Positions 1 through 8,876 of a DNA stretch of 64,000 nucleotides are shown here, in pieces (the first letter of the stretch is position 1; each line of letters opens with the position of its first letter). The position numbers were made by a program, and so were the translations under genes. Below the pieces are notes generated by a model. The model saw only the letters and a program-made list of their open reading frames with translations, was not told the origin of the DNA and ran no database searches. Source of the DNA: Faecousia sp. (GTDB taxonomy: Bacteria; Bacillota; Clostridia; Oscillospirales; Oscillospiraceae); NCBI GenBank assembly GCA_029257335.1, contig JARIBV010000034.1, positions 17,713 to 81,712 of the forward strand, given 5' to 3'.

Positions 1-663
1 GGACACAGTAAATATGAGATCCTGGCAAGCTTGTTGATCGGAATGATGCTTGCCATGATGGCGGTCCGGATCCTGTCGGGCGCCGTGACTTCTTTTTCCA
101 CGCCCCTTGTGCTCACTATGCATACAGGGCAGGTCCTGCTGATGGTATTTACTATGGCCCTGAACGGGGTCGTGGCAATCACGGAATTCCGCCTTGGGAA
201 AAAACTGAACAGCACCATTCTCATTGCGGATTCACTGCACACCAGAGGGGATCTTCTGATTTCGGGTGCTGTCCTTATGGGCGTGCTTGGGATTCAGGCG
301 GGACTTCCCGGATGGCTGGATGGGGCAATGTCCATTCTGGTGGCCCTTGCGGTGCTGGCGTCTGCATGGAAAATTATAAAAGCCTGTGTGGATGTTTTGG
401 TGGACAGCGCCTGTGTTGACAGCAGCGAGGTCAGGGACCTGCTGCTGTGTGTTCCCGGTATTTATGATGTCCATGAAATCCGCAGCCGGGGAAAAGCGCC
501 GGATGTGTTCATCGATCTGCATGTGATTGTGGACCCCCAGAAAAGCGTGCGCTGTGCCCATGCCTTGTCCCATGGGCTGGAGGCCATTCTCAAAGAGCAT
601 TTTGGAGCCAATACGGAGGTTACCATTCATATAGAGCCAAACGACGGCAGGCATGGGACATGA
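1..663 (+). CDS. Cation diffusion facilitator (CDF) metal efflux transporter, 5' end cut by window
   Basis: This is the C-terminal part of a CDF-family divalent metal/proton antiporter. The open frame runs from base 1 with residues GHSKYEILASL, which match the family's H-(P)-(Y)-G-H-x-K-x-E segment between the second and third membrane helices, so the true start lies upstream of the window. Hydrophobic helices follow (LLIGMMLAMMAVRIL, VLLMVFTMALNGVVAI). The second metal-site segment is seen as D-S-L-H-T-R-G-D, close to the usual HxxxD arrangement. The last ~80 residues (VLVDSACVDSSEVRDLL to the end) form the cytoplasmic ferredoxin-like dimerisation domain. It lies just before feoAB, which suggests Fe or Mn homeostasis (inference). 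The substrate cannot be read from the sequence. Confidence 0.9.
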   Translation, partial: GHSKYEILASLLIGMMLAMMAVRILSGAVTSFSTPLVLTMHTGQVLLMVFTMALNGVVAITEFRLGKKLNSTILIADSLHTRGDLLISGAVLMGVLGIQAGLPGWLDGAMSILVALAVLASAWKIIKACVDVLVDSACVDSSEVRDLLLCVPGIYDVHEIRSRGKAPDVFIDLHVIVDPQKSVRCAHALSHGLEAILKEHFGANTEVTIHIEPNDGRHGT

Positions 664-780
664 CCCCGGTGCAAGAAAACTCGGTTTGCCTGCAAACACA
701 GTCACACATGGGCCAAAAGGGAATAACATGGGATTGAGAAGTTTCCCTATCCTAATCTTTATGTGAGAGAGGTGCCAACC

Positions 781-1017
781 ATGAAAAAATTGATTTCTTT
801 GGATAAAATTGCTCCCGGCCAGTGTGCCGTGGTGGATAATTTGCAGTCTACGGGCAGTATGCGCCGCAGGCTTCTGGATATTGGCCTGATTCGGGACACC
901 AAGGTGGAATGTATCGGCAGAAGCCCTTCAGGAGATCCGTCGGCATTCCTCATTCGGGGGGCAGTCATTGCCATTCGGTCGGAGGACTGCAAAAAGATCC
1001 TGGTTTCCTTGGCCTGA
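781..1017 (+). CDS. feoA: Ferrous iron transport protein A (FeoA, SH3-like)
   Basis: This 78-residue cytoplasmic protein has the FeoA SH3-like fold and acts with the FeoB permease in Fe(II) uptake. Family features visible are the G-Q-C-A-V-V opening strand, the RRRLLDIGLIRDTKVE segment typical of FeoA, and the closing IAIRSEDCKKILV strand. I chose ATG 781 over an in-frame GTG at 763, because GAGAGAGG lies about 8 bases upstream of 781. The stop is followed 14 bases later by the feoB start, so the two genes are one transcriptional unit. No Fur box or riboswitch could be identified in the 117-base gap after the CDF gene. Confidence 0.93.
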   Translation: MKKLISLDKIAPGQCAVVDNLQSTGSMRRRLLDIGLIRDTKVECIGRSPSGDPSAFLIRGAVIAIRSEDCKKILVSLA

Positions 1018-1031
1018 TGGGAGGCAAGAAA

Positions 1032-3185
1032 ATGGGGCTGACAAATCATAGTGTTGGAATCAAGGCGGTGGATTCCGGTCTGGTCATCAAAAAAAGAACT
1101 CCGGACGACCGGGTCGTAGCCTTGGCAGGGAATCCCAATGTGGGAAAGAGCACCGTATTCAATCATCTTACCGGGATGAAGCAGCACACCGGGAACTGGC
1201 CGGGAAAAACGGTGACAAATGCCCAGGGGTACTGTGAAACCAAGGATCAAACCTATGTAATGGTGGACATTCCCGGTACCTATTCCCTGATGGCCCATTC
1301 TGCGGAGGAAGAAGTGGCACGGAATTTTATCTGCTTTGGAAAGCCAGATGCGGTTGTGGTGGTCTGCGATGCAACCTGTTTGGAGAGGAATCTGAATCTG
1401 GTGCTCCAGACCATGGAACTTTCTGACCGTGTGGTGGTCTGCGCCAATCTCATGGACGAGGCAAAGCGCAAGAAGATCAGACTCAATTTGCCCCTGCTGT
1501 CAAAGCGACTGGGGGTTCCGGTGGTTGGGACCACTGCCAGAAAAAAGAAAACTTTGGATGCGCTTATGGAGACCCTGGACAGCGTTGTTACGGATCGGAA
1601 GCCCCAAAGTCCTTATCTGGTGCAGTATCCCACCTGCATTGAGCATGCAATTTCCCTGCTGGAGCCTGTGGTGAAGGAAAAAAGCGGTGGAAAGCTGAAC
1701 AGCAGATGGCTCAGTCTCAAGCTGCTGGATCAGGATGAATCCTTGATTCGGGAGATCAACAGTTATCTGGGGGAGGACTTCCTGCAAGACAGGGAATTGC
1801 AGGAGGCGATTCAGCATGGAAAAGAGAAACTGGCCCAATACGGCGTGACCGGGGAGGACCAGCTGAAAGATCTGATCGTTTCTGCGTTGGTACAAAGCGC
1901 TCAATCTCTGTGTCAGGGGGTCACCGTGTATGCAGATCGCCAATACGCAAAGACAGACCGCACTCTGGACAAAATACTCACCAGCAAGGCCACCGGCTAT
2001 CCTGTTATGCTCGCCCTGCTGGCAGGGGTGTTCTGGCTCACCATTACCGGGGCAAACTATCCGTCACAGCTCCTGGCAGACGGCTTGTTCTGGATTCAGG
2101 ACAGACTGACAGAGCTGTTTCTGTATCTGCATGCACCGGCGTGGCTCCATGGGGCCCTGGTACTGGGGGTCTATCGGGTGTTGGCCTGGGTGGTATCGGT
2201 GATGCTGCCGCCGATGGCAATTTTCTTCCCGCTGTTTACGCTTTTGGAAGATGCCGGCTATCTGCCTCGGGTGGCCTATAATCTGGATCGGCCCTTTAAG
2301 CGGTGCTGTGCATGCGGCAAGCAGGCCCTGTGCATGTGCATGGGATTTGGCTGCAATGCCGCCGGGATCATCGGGTGCCGGATCATTGACTCCCCCCGGG
2401 AACGGCTGCTGGCCATCCTGACCAACAACTTTGTGCCCTGCAACGGACGCTTTCCCACCCTCATTGCGATCATCACCATGTTTTTTGTGGGCACGGCCGG
2501 GGGCGCAGGTTCCTCTCTTCTGTCGGCACTGCTTCTGACAGCGGTGATCGTGCTAGGGGTCCTGATTACCTTCGGCATTACAAAGCTCCTTTCCCAAACA
2601 CTGCTCAAGGGGATGCCCTCCTCCTTTACTCTGGAGCTTCCCCCATACCGAAAGCCCCAGGTTGGAAAGGTCATTGTCCGCTCCATTTTTGACAGGACCC
2701 TGTTTGTTCTGGGGCGGGCCGTGGTGGTGGCTGCACCGGCCGGCCTTGCAATCTGGCTGATGGCCAATGTTTCCGTGAATGGGGTCAGTATCTTAAACCA
2801 TTGTGCCTCATTTCTGGACCCCTTCGCCCGGCTCATGGGGCTGGATGGGGTCATACTGATGGCGTTCATTCTGGGCTGCCCCGCCAATGAAATCGTCATT
2901 CCCATTATCATTATGACCTATCTGGCCCAGGGCAGCATCCTGGAGCTGGACAGCCTGGCACAGATGAAAACCCTCTTTGTGGAAAACGGCTGGACCTGGA
3001 TCACCGCCGTGAGCACCATGCTGTTTTCCCTGAACCACTGGCCCTGCTCCACAACGCTGCTGACCATTCGCAAGGAAACCGGAAGCTGGAAGTGGACGGC
3101 TCTGGCGGCAGTGATCCCCACGGTGGTGGGCATTGTGATCTGTATTGCATTTACTGCCGCTGCGCGCCTGATCGTTTCGTTCTAA
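1032..3185 (+). CDS. feoB: Ferrous iron transporter FeoB (GTPase-permease)
   Basis: This 717-residue inner-membrane Fe(II) importer has an N-terminal G domain: the G1 P-loop GNPNVGKST at about residues 33-41, G3 DIPGTYSL and G4 NLMD are all present. A GDI-like helical spacer follows, then about ten membrane helices. The gate-type core is seen as LPPMAIFFPLFTLLEDAGYL followed by a Cys-rich stretch (RCCACGKQALCMCMGFGCN) that includes the conserved FeoB cysteines. Length is normal for the family. ATG 1032 is preceded by GGAGG with 7-base spacing; an ATG at 1017 overlaps the feoA stop but sits before that site. It follows feoA in the same operon, and a 15-bp hairpin lies 30 bases after the stop. 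Confidence 0.96.
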   Translation: MGLTNHSVGIKAVDSGLVIKKRTPDDRVVALAGNPNVGKSTVFNHLTGMKQHTGNWPGKTVTNAQGYCETKDQTYVMVDIPGTYSLMAHSAEEEVARNFICFGKPDAVVVVCDATCLERNLNLVLQTMELSDRVVVCANLMDEAKRKKIRLNLPLLSKRLGVPVVGTTARKKKTLDALMETLDSVVTDRKPQSPYLVQYPTCIEHAISLLEPVVKEKSGGKLNSRWLSLKLLDQDESLIREINSYLGEDFLQDRELQEAIQHGKEKLAQYGVTGEDQLKDLIVSALVQSAQSLCQGVTVYADRQYAKTDRTLDKILTSKATGYPVMLALLAGVFWLTITGANYPSQLLADGLFWIQDRLTELFLYLHAPAWLHGALVLGVYRVLAWVVSVMLPPMAIFFPLFTLLEDAGYLPRVAYNLDRPFKRCCACGKQALCMCMGFGCNAAGIIGCRIIDSPRERLLAILTNNFVPCNGRFPTLIAIITMFFVGTAGGAGSSLLSALLLTAVIVLGVLITFGITKLLSQTLLKGMPSSFTLELPPYRKPQVGKVIVRSIFDRTLFVLGRAVVVAAPAGLAIWLMANVSVNGVSILNHCASFLDPFARLMGLDGVILMAFILGCPANEIVIPIIIMTYLAQGSILELDSLAQMKTLFVENGWTWITAVSTMLFSLNHWPCSTTLLTIRKETGSWKWTALAAVIPTVVGIVICIAFTAAARLIVSF

Positions 3186-3215
3186 GCCGGTTCCGAAACC
3201 CTCTTTTCCATGACA

Positions 3216-3258
3216 AGAAGCACCATGCCGGTACCCCTACGGCATGGTGCTTCTCGTT
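3216..3258 (+). terminator. Terminator-like hairpin after feoB
   Basis: A perfect 15-bp inverted repeat (arms 3216-3230 and 3240-3254, 9-base loop) is followed by a short, weak T stretch (CGTTTGG). It probably ends the feoAB transcript. Confidence 0.75.
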
Positions 3259-3373
3259 TGGATTGGGAATGGTAGATCGTTCAGTCTTATACTAGCACAG
3301 CTTGAGATCCTTGAGAAGCCCCGATAGGGGATAAGTCCGTAAAAAATTAAGGGAAAAGATCAAAATCCTTTCC

Positions 3374-3402
3374 TTGCCAATTTCAGTTGGACAGGATATA
3401 AT
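3374..3402 (+). promoter_or_regulatory. Sigma-A promoter of the GH20 gene
   Basis: TTGCCA at 3374-3379 and a perfect TATAAT at 3397-3402 are separated by 17 bases. The site lies 35 bases before the GH20 start codon and just after the feoB terminator, so GH20 is transcribed on its own. Confidence 0.8.
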
Positions 3403-3436
3403 GGTTTCGTAATTTCCTGACATAAGGAGAATGAAA

Positions 3437-5302
3437 ATGAATTTACCAATTCGTCCCCATGGACACCTGCCTTCTCAATGGGAAGAAGCGCTGGCAGAGC
3501 TGGAACAAGACCTCTCCATGACTGTTTCCCAGTCCGGTATCTCCGTTGAGGGTGTGGCCGGTGACCATCTGGAGGTACACAGCGACGGAACGGCCGTTAC
3601 CATCACCTGGGCAGAGCCTGTGCAGTTTTACAGAGCGTTGAGCCTGATCCCGCTTCCCCTGAAGCCCTGCAAGATCCGGCAGACCCCCTGTTTCAAAACC
3701 GTGGGCATTATGTTCGATGTATCCCGCAATGCGGTGCTGACCCCTGAGGCCATTCGCTTCTTCCTGCGGAAAATGGCGCTGATGGGCCTGAACCTGGGCA
3801 TGATGTATACGGAGGATACCTACGAGGTCCCCGGTCAGCCCTATTTTGGGTACAAGCGGGGCCGCTACACCATGGAAGAGCTGCGTCAGCTGGATGACTA
3901 TGCGGACCGTTTCGGCATTGAGCTGTGCCCCTGCATCCAGACCCTGGGGCATCTGAACCGTGCGCTGCACTGGCCCGCACTGTCCCACCTGCAAGAGGAT
4001 GACGAAGTGATTATGCCCGATCTGGAGGAGACCTATGAGTTCCTGGATCAGCTGATCCGGGCTGCCATTGCTCCCTATCGCTCCAGAAGAATCCACATCG
4101 GCATGGATGAGGCCCACGGCCTGGGCCTGGGCAAGCACTACTATCGCTTTGGCTATGAGGAGCCCCACAAGATCATGTTCCGCCACCTGAAGCGGGTGCT
4201 GGAAATCACCGAAAAGTATGGTCTGGACCCCATAATGTGGAGCGACATGTATTTTGCCCTGGATGGCCACAACTATCATACCCCGGGAGATCCCTCCCAG
4301 AGCGCCATTGATGCAGTGGTGCCCGGCGTGACCCTCATGTATTGGGATTACTATCAGGCCAAAGAGGAGGCCTATCTGGAGGCTCTGCGCAAGCATGCTA
4401 TGTTCCCGGCACCCACGGTGTTTGCAGGAGGCATCTGGACCTGGTGCGGCATTGCTCCCAGCTACGAGACCACCATCACCAATACGGTGGCAGGACTGAA
4501 CGCCTGCAAGAAAAAGGGGATCCCTCTGGTTTTGGCCACAGCCTGGGGCGATGACGGTGCCGAAACCAATTTTGCCACGGCGCTGCTTGGCTTGCAGATG
4601 TACGGCGAATTCACCTATCAGGGAGCATATGACGAAGACACCCTTCGTCAGCGGTTTGTCCGGTGCTGCGGGGCAGATCCTCAGGCCTTTTTGGATTTGT
4701 CCGACTTCAATCACTGTGCGGGGATGAATTCCCGGCCCAATGACCCGGCCAATGCGGTGAAGATCATGCTCTATCAGGACCCTCTGGTGCAGCTGTTTGA
4801 AAAGGACATGGAGATTTTTGAGCTGGAAGCTCACTATGCAGAGCTGGAAACCCGCTTTGGTCGATACACGGAGGAAAACCCCGAATTTGCCTGGCTCTTT
4901 GGGTTCTATGCCGCTCTGGCAAAGGCGCTGAAGCTCAAGTGCCACTGGCACGAACATGCAGCGCAGGCAGTCCGCAACGCAGACCGTACTGCCGCCGCTG
5001 CCCTGGCTGCCGGGATGCCCGCCGCCGCTGAGGCGATGGATCAGCTGCGGGGATACTGGCGCAGAATGTGGGAGACCACCAACAAGCCCCAGGGCTTTGA
5101 GATCATCGAAGGCCGCCTGGGTGCAGTGAGAGCCAGACTTCTCACCGCCGGGGAAAAGATGGACGCCTTTGCAAGAGGAGAGGTGGACGACATCCCCGAG
5201 CTGACGGAACAGACCCTGATTTACCGCCGCCGGGAGGACAACAGCGTGGGCTGTACCAATTTTGTGGCGGATATTGTGTCTGCCTGCAAGATCGACAAAT
5301 AA
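3437..5302 (+). CDS. Glycoside hydrolase family 20 beta-N-acetylhexosaminidase, cytosolic
   Basis: This predicted exo-hexosaminidase removes terminal GlcNAc or GalNAc by the substrate-assisted GH20 mechanism. The TIM barrel begins near residue 95 (GIMFDVSRNAVLTPEAIRFF). The catalytic Asp-Glu pair is seen as IHIGMDEAHG, D224-E225. Length (621 aa) and layout resemble the intracellular GH20C-type enzymes of Firmicutes rather than secreted forms, and there is no signal peptide. The start was set at ATG 3437 because AAGGAG (3424-3429) is 7 bases upstream; the ATG at 3431 sits only 1 base after it. The gene is monocistronic, with its own promoter and terminator. It probably works on imported host-glycan fragments, in line with the GH129- and GH125-type genes in the window. 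Linkage specificity is not readable. Confidence 0.9.
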   Translation: MNLPIRPHGHLPSQWEEALAELEQDLSMTVSQSGISVEGVAGDHLEVHSDGTAVTITWAEPVQFYRALSLIPLPLKPCKIRQTPCFKTVGIMFDVSRNAVLTPEAIRFFLRKMALMGLNLGMMYTEDTYEVPGQPYFGYKRGRYTMEELRQLDDYADRFGIELCPCIQTLGHLNRALHWPALSHLQEDDEVIMPDLEETYEFLDQLIRAAIAPYRSRRIHIGMDEAHGLGLGKHYYRFGYEEPHKIMFRHLKRVLEITEKYGLDPIMWSDMYFALDGHNYHTPGDPSQSAIDAVVPGVTLMYWDYYQAKEEAYLEALRKHAMFPAPTVFAGGIWTWCGIAPSYETTITNTVAGLNACKKKGIPLVLATAWGDDGAETNFATALLGLQMYGEFTYQGAYDEDTLRQRFVRCCGADPQAFLDLSDFNHCAGMNSRPNDPANAVKIMLYQDPLVQLFEKDMEIFELEAHYAELETRFGRYTEENPEFAWLFGFYAALAKALKLKCHWHEHAAQAVRNADRTAAAALAAGMPAAAEAMDQLRGYWRRMWETTNKPQGFEIIEGRLGAVRARLLTAGEKMDAFARGEVDDIPELTEQTLIYRRREDNSVGCTNFVADIVSACKIDK

Positions 5303-5332
5303 ATTTGAGATCCTTTGTTATATAGTATAGGC

Positions 5333-5369
5333 AAAACCGCCGGCTCAGAGAACAGAGCCGGCGGTTTTT
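5333..5369 (+). terminator. Intrinsic terminator after GH20 gene
   Basis: A 14-bp perfect stem (arms 5333-5346 and 5355-5368, 8-base loop) ends in a T run. The A run at the left arm could make it work from the other strand as well. Confidence 0.88.
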
Positions 5370-5387
5370 GCATGGCGCAAAGAAATA

Positions 5388-5418
5388 CAAGCTGCCTGAT
5401 AAAAAATCAGACAGCTTG
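5388..5418 (-). terminator. Terminator of the lysine ABC operon
   Basis: On the minus strand CAAGCTGTCTGAT, a T-rich loop and ATCAGGCAGCTTG form a 13-bp stem with one G-T wobble, followed by TATTTCTTT. It lies 20 bases after the stop of the ABC ATPase gene. Confidence 0.7.
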
Positions 5419-5438
5419 TGCGCCAAAGATCTTTTTTC

Positions 5439-6179
5439 TCAGCTTCTTCGGAAGCGGGCCAAAAACTCTTTGGTTTCCTGCTTTTGGGGATGGGAGAACA
5501 GTTCCGTGGGGGAACCCTCTTCACAGATGATCCCGTTGTGCATGAACACGACCCGATTGCTTACATCCCGGGCGAATGCCATTTCGTGGGTCACCACCAG
5601 CATGGTCATGCCCTCCTGGGCCAGGTCCTGCATGACGGACAGAACTTCTCCCACCATTTCCGGGTCCAGGGCCGAGGTGGGCTCGTCAAACAGCAGTACC
5701 TCGGGATCCATGGCCAAGGCTCTGGCAATGGCCACACGCTGCTTTTGACCGCCGGACAGCTGCCGGGGTCTGGCGTTGATATAGGGAGCCATGCCCACCT
5801 TTTCCATATAGTACATGGCGTGCTTCTGCGCTTCGGCCTTGGTCCGTTTCAATACCTGAATCTGTCCTACCATGCAGTTTTGCAGGACGGTCATGTGGGA
5901 AAAGAGGTTGAAGGACTGAAACACCATACCCACCTTGGAGCGGTAGGCGGCGGTCTTGCTGCCGTGCTGGGCCACATCCTTTCCGTGGTGGAGGATCTGG
6001 CCGGAGGAGGGGACCTCCAGAATGTTGATGCAGCGCAGAAGGGTGCTTTTGCCGGAGCCGGAGGCACCAATGATGGAGATCACATCGCCCTTGTTCACGG
6101 AAAAGTCAATGTCTTGCAGCACCTGATGGCGTCCAAAGGATTTGGACAGGTGGTGGATCTGTAAAATTGGTTCGTTCAT
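5439..6179 (-). CDS. Polar amino acid ABC transporter, ATP-binding protein (probable lysine importer)
   Basis: This 246-residue cytoplasmic ATPase belongs to the GlnQ/HisP/ArtP class and powers amino-acid import. Walker [10 protein letters not shown], the Q-loop region MVFQSFNLF, the ABC signature [12 protein letters not shown], Walker [14 protein letters not shown] and the switch histidine in VTHEM are all intact. A longer in-frame reading exists, but ATG 6179 is preceded by GGAGG at good spacing and begins one base after the permease stop, so the genes are translationally linked. It is the last gene of a binding protein-permease-ATPase operon. The lysine riboswitch ahead of the operon makes lysine (or a lysine-related basic amino acid) the probable cargo. 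Confidence 0.93.
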   Translation of the reverse strand: MNEPILQIHHLSKSFGRHQVLQDIDFSVNKGDVISIIGASGSGKSTLLRCINILEVPSSGQILHHGKDVAQHGSKTAAYRSKVGMVFQSFNLFSHMTVLQNCMVGQIQVLKRTKAEAQKHAMYYMEKVGMAPYINARPRQLSGGQKQRVAIARALAMDPEVLLFDEPTSALDPEMVGEVLSVMQDLAQEGMTMLVVTHEMAFARDVSNRVVFMHNGIICEEGSPTELFSHPQKQETKEFLARFRRS

Positions 6180-6180
6180 A

Positions 6181-7020
6181 TCAGCAGCCTCCTGTGGTGT
6201 GTTCCTTGTGGTGCTCGTCGTAGGGAGAGCCGTGGTTGGGATGACTGTAGGTGCCGGCTGCCATGGTGAGCTGATCGGCTTGGACCAGCTCATAGCTGTC
6301 GCTGCCGTCCATTCTTTTTTCCACCCAGCGCAGCAGCAGGGAGGCGGACAGGGTCATAATCAGATAGCCTGCCATTTCGATGGCCGCAGAGGGAAAATAC
6401 AGATTGTTGATGCCGGTAATGTAGCGGTGGGCGGAGAAGAACTCGGTAAAGCCGATGATGAACATGACCGAGGTATCCTTCACATTGATAATAAAGTTGT
6501 TGCCGATCTGGGGCATGATGTTGCGCAGAGCCTGGGGAAGGATCACACGGGTCATGGTCTGCACATGGGTCATGCCCAGGGCTTTTGCCCCCTCCGTCTG
6601 GCCGGGATCAATGGAGATGATGCCGCCTCGGACGGATTCGGCCATGTATGCGCCGGTGTTGACGGAGACCACCAGAATGGCAGCGGCCCACATATTGCTG
6701 AAGCGCAGGGTATTGCCGGAAAAATAGGGAAGACCGTAATAGATGAACACGGCCTGGAGCACCATGGGGGTGCCCCGAAATACCTCCACATAGATCCGCA
6801 CCACGGCCCGCACCAGCTTCAGAAGGAAGCGCTTGGGAAGCGGGTCATTTTTGCTGCATGGGATGGTGTTGAGAATGCCGCAGACAAAGCCGATGACGCA
6901 GCCGATGGCGGTGGCAATCAGGGCCAGAAGCAGGGTGCTTTTGATTCCGTTCAGGTACATGCCGGAATAATTGTTCCAGAGCAGAACCATATCGTTTCCG
7001 ATTTTTACAAGCTGATCCAT
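6181..7020 (-). CDS. Amino acid ABC transporter permease (HisM family, probable lysine importer)
   Basis: This 279-residue membrane protein is the permease of the importer. It has about five hydrophobic helices ([21 protein letters not shown] and [17 protein letters not shown] among them) and the EAA-type coupling loop, seen as [10 protein letters not shown]. The C-terminal ~30 residues are hydrophilic and His-rich, longer than usual. Only one permease gene is present, so a homodimer is expected. It starts 15 bases after the binding-protein gene and overlaps the region just before the ATPase start. Confidence 0.92.
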   Translation of the reverse strand: MDQLVKIGNDMVLLWNNYSGMYLNGIKSTLLLALIATAIGCVIGFVCGILNTIPCSKNDPLPKRFLLKLVRAVVRIYVEVFRGTPMVLQAVFIYYGLPYFSGNTLRFSNMWAAAILVVSVNTGAYMAESVRGGIISIDPGQTEGAKALGMTHVQTMTRVILPQALRNIMPQIGNNFIINVKDTSVMFIIGFTEFFSAHRYITGINNLYFPSAAIEMAGYLIMTLSASLLLRWVEKRMDGSDSYELVQADQLTMAAGTYSHPNHGSPYDEHHKEHTTGGC

Positions 7021-7035
7021 TGGAATCCATCCCCC

Positions 7036-7947
7036 TTAAATCTGAGGCTGAATGGCAATGGCCTGGTTCATAAGGGCATTGAAATCCTCGGCAGTCATGT
7101 CTGCCAGAGCCTGTTCCATGGCTTCCTTCAGGGCAAGGTTGTCTTTTTTGACAGAAATGCCGATGTTCACATTTTCCGCTCGCTCTTCTTCGGATGCAAA
7201 CTGAAAATCCCCCTCGGTGCCGGAGAAATTCAGAATGGTCAGGCTGTCGTCCTTTGCCACGGCACCCATGGCGGTGGGAAGGTCGGTGCAGATAAAGTCT
7301 ACATTGCCGGTCTGCAAGGCCATGAGCATGGAAGGAGCGGTTTCTGCGGGTGCCAGGATTTGTGCATTGGGAATCTGTCCCAGACAGGAGTCATACCAAA
7401 TGGTGCCGGACTGGGCGGTGCACTTGCCCCCTGCCAGGTCGGCAATGCCCTTGGCAGAGGCATAGGGACTGTCCTTTCTGGTGACGCAGACGATGGTTGC
7501 ATAGTAGTAGGGGCCTGCCATGGTGACCTCCGCCATTCGTTCGGCGGTCATGGACTGGCCTGCAATGTTGGCATCCATGGTGCCGGACTGCACCCCGGGC
7601 CCCAGAGAGTCCCAGGCGCTGGAGACAATCTCCAATTCCCAGCCGTTGGCCTCGCAGATCTTTTTTGCGATCATCACATCATAGCCGTTTGCATAGGCGC
7701 CGGGGACATTGGAGATGGGAACGGCACCGTTGGCGTCGTTGGTCTGGGTCCAGTTGTAGGGGGCATAGGCACATTCCATGCCCACGGTGAGAACGCCGTC
7801 TTCCAAGCCTGCAATCACAGGCCCTTCTTTCCGGGAAGGGGCGGTGGAGGAAGAACCGCCGGGAGCGGGATCTGCATTGGAGCTGATACAGCCGGCCATA
7901 GACAGCAGCACGGCCAGGGACAACAGGAGGGTCAAGAACTTTTTCAT
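7036..7947 (-). CDS. Amino acid ABC transporter substrate-binding lipoprotein (probable lysine-binding)
   Basis: This 303-residue extracellular binding protein has a lipoprotein signal (MKKFLTLLLSLAVLL) with lipobox S-M-A-G-C at Cys19, then a low-complexity linker. The SBP_bac_3 fold starts at VLTVGMECAYAPYNW, the usual first strand with the substrate-contacting aromatic and acidic residues. Later family landmarks include the GYDVMIAKKICEANG helix and DFICTDLPTAMGAV. It is first in the operon, directly downstream of the lysine riboswitch and terminator. A lysine-specific role is inferred from that switch; the binding-pocket residues alone do not decide it. Confidence 0.92.
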   Translation of the reverse strand: MKKFLTLLLSLAVLLSMAGCISSNADPAPGGSSSTAPSRKEGPVIAGLEDGVLTVGMECAYAPYNWTQTNDANGAVPISNVPGAYANGYDVMIAKKICEANGWELEIVSSAWDSLGPGVQSGTMDANIAGQSMTAERMAEVTMAGPYYYATIVCVTRKDSPYASAKGIADLAGGKCTAQSGTIWYDSCLGQIPNAQILAPAETAPSMLMALQTGNVDFICTDLPTAMGAVAKDDSLTILNFSGTEGDFQFASEEERAENVNIGISVKKDNLALKEAMEQALADMTAEDFNALMNQAIAIQPQI

Positions 7948-8000
7948 GGGATTTCACCTTTCCAAAATGTATTTCTGATGCATAACAATACATCGGAGAA

Positions 8001-8030
8001 TAAAAAATGAACCGCTTTGGTAAGCGGTCC
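8001..8030 (-). terminator. Riboswitch-controlled intrinsic terminator before the lysine ABC operon
   Basis: On the minus strand ACCGCTT, a 3-base loop and AAAGCGGT form a hairpin followed by CATTTTTTATT. It lies about 50 bases downstream of the lysine aptamer and 55 bases before the first start codon, the standard place for a transcription-terminating expression platform. Confidence 0.85.
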
Positions 8031-8078
8031 ATGGAAATACGGAAAATCTCAGGAAAAAAGACAGTCCGAACAGCCATC

Positions 8079-8250
8079 GATAGCGCTTCACAAAACACTT
8101 GTGACAGTCCGGCAGATCTTCTCTGACGACCCAGCGGGGAAAGGCAGGCAACCAGTTCTCCCACTTCGGCGGCGTTTCCTTTCCCAAATAACGGCTGCCT
8201 GGCCTTGTTATTTGGTACTGATAAGCACCGCGCCTCTATCTAAGCGATTC
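8079..8250 (-). promoter_or_regulatory. Lysine riboswitch (L box)
   Basis: Read on the minus strand, the leader holds the L-box hallmarks in order: GATAGAGGCGCG, TTATCAGTACC, GGGAAAGG, CGCCGAAG, CTGGGTC, GGACTGTCACAA and GCGCTATC. The outer P1 stem is GATAG (at 8236-8240) with CTATC (at 8079-8083). High lysine should favour the downstream terminator and shut the ABC operon off. This identifies the importer's likely cargo. Confidence 0.95.
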
Positions 8251-8261
8251 AATTCCCAGAT

Positions 8262-8290
8262 ATGATAGCACTTTAGCAATGCCGTGTCAA
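8262..8290 (-). promoter_or_regulatory. Sigma-A promoter of the lysine ABC operon
   Basis: On the minus strand a perfect TTGACA (8285-8290) is followed after 17 bases by TATCAT (8262-8267). Transcription would start a few bases before the riboswitch. Confidence 0.88.
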
Positions 8291-8407
8291 CCCTTTGTTG
8301 AATAAATATGTAGAATTTTTAAGTTCTTCGTAGTATCATCAGTGTGGAGCGGATGCGTCTGCCGGATCCATCACACAAGGAAACATAAAAATATGGAGGG
8401 TGATCCT

Positions 8408-8656
8408 ATGTGGCCGTTTCGTAAAAAGGAAAGAGCAACCGCAGCCCCGTCTTCTGACAGCGTAGAACAATACATGAACCGCCTGCAAATACAGCGGCTT
8501 ATGACAGAAGATTTTTCTTTGACCATTGAAAACATCTATACCATCATGGGCCTGGGACTGAGAGGCCTGCAAAAGGACCAGCTCCATGTGGGAGATCGGG
8601 TGGTCATAAGAAACGCAAATCAATATGCCATGAGCACCTCTTTCCGTGAAGAGTGA
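8408..8656 (+). CDS. Small protein resembling a stand-alone EF-Tu domain II
   Basis: This 82-residue protein begins at ATG 8408, 7 bases after GGAGGG; an upstream in-frame ATG at 8393 overlaps that site. After a basic N-terminus (MWPFRKKERATAA) and a short helix, the stretch DFSLTIENIYTIMGLGLRG ... LHVGDRVVI follows the pattern of EF-Tu/EF1A domain II (F-x-x-P-I-E-D-V-F-x-I-x-G-x-G ... I-K-V-G-D-E-V-x-I). There is no GTPase domain, and the barrel seems truncated. Its role is unknown. It is monocistronic and sits between the lysine and potassium transport operons. The resemblance is my reading of the motif only. Confidence 0.7.
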   Translation: MWPFRKKERATAAPSSDSVEQYMNRLQIQRLMTEDFSLTIENIYTIMGLGLRGLQKDQLHVGDRVVIRNANQYAMSTSFREE

Positions 8657-8746
8657 GGCCCAAAAAGCAGGAGACGGCCCATATTGCGGGGAAGTCTGCT
8701 GCAAAATGCACATGCTGCTACAACAGAACAGGGACAGACAGTCACA

Positions 8747-8790
8747 AACGCCGCCAGAATCGGAACATCTCCCGATTCTGGCGGCGTTAT
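8747..8790. terminator. Bidirectional hairpin between mini-protein gene and trkH
   Basis: A perfect 17-bp inverted repeat (8747-8763 and 8772-8788, 8-base loop) lies between two convergent genes. T runs are weak on both sides. The rest of the 220-base gap holds nothing I recognise. Confidence 0.7.
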
Positions 8791-8876
8791 GCTTCGGATG
8801 TGTCGTGCAATCCTATGTGCAGGCGGCCCTGCGCCGTTCTCTGGCTATGGAGGAAAGCCCTGCACGGCGTTGACGC

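Noticed and set aside
6142..8010. A 622-codon plus-strand frame across the lysine ABC operon
   Set aside because: It is the shadow of the three minus-strand genes, which have clear motifs, and it runs across two gene borders.
8079..8250. T-box leader before the amino-acid ABC operon
   Set aside because: The TGGNACCGCG T-box sequence is absent; the elements match the lysine riboswitch instead.
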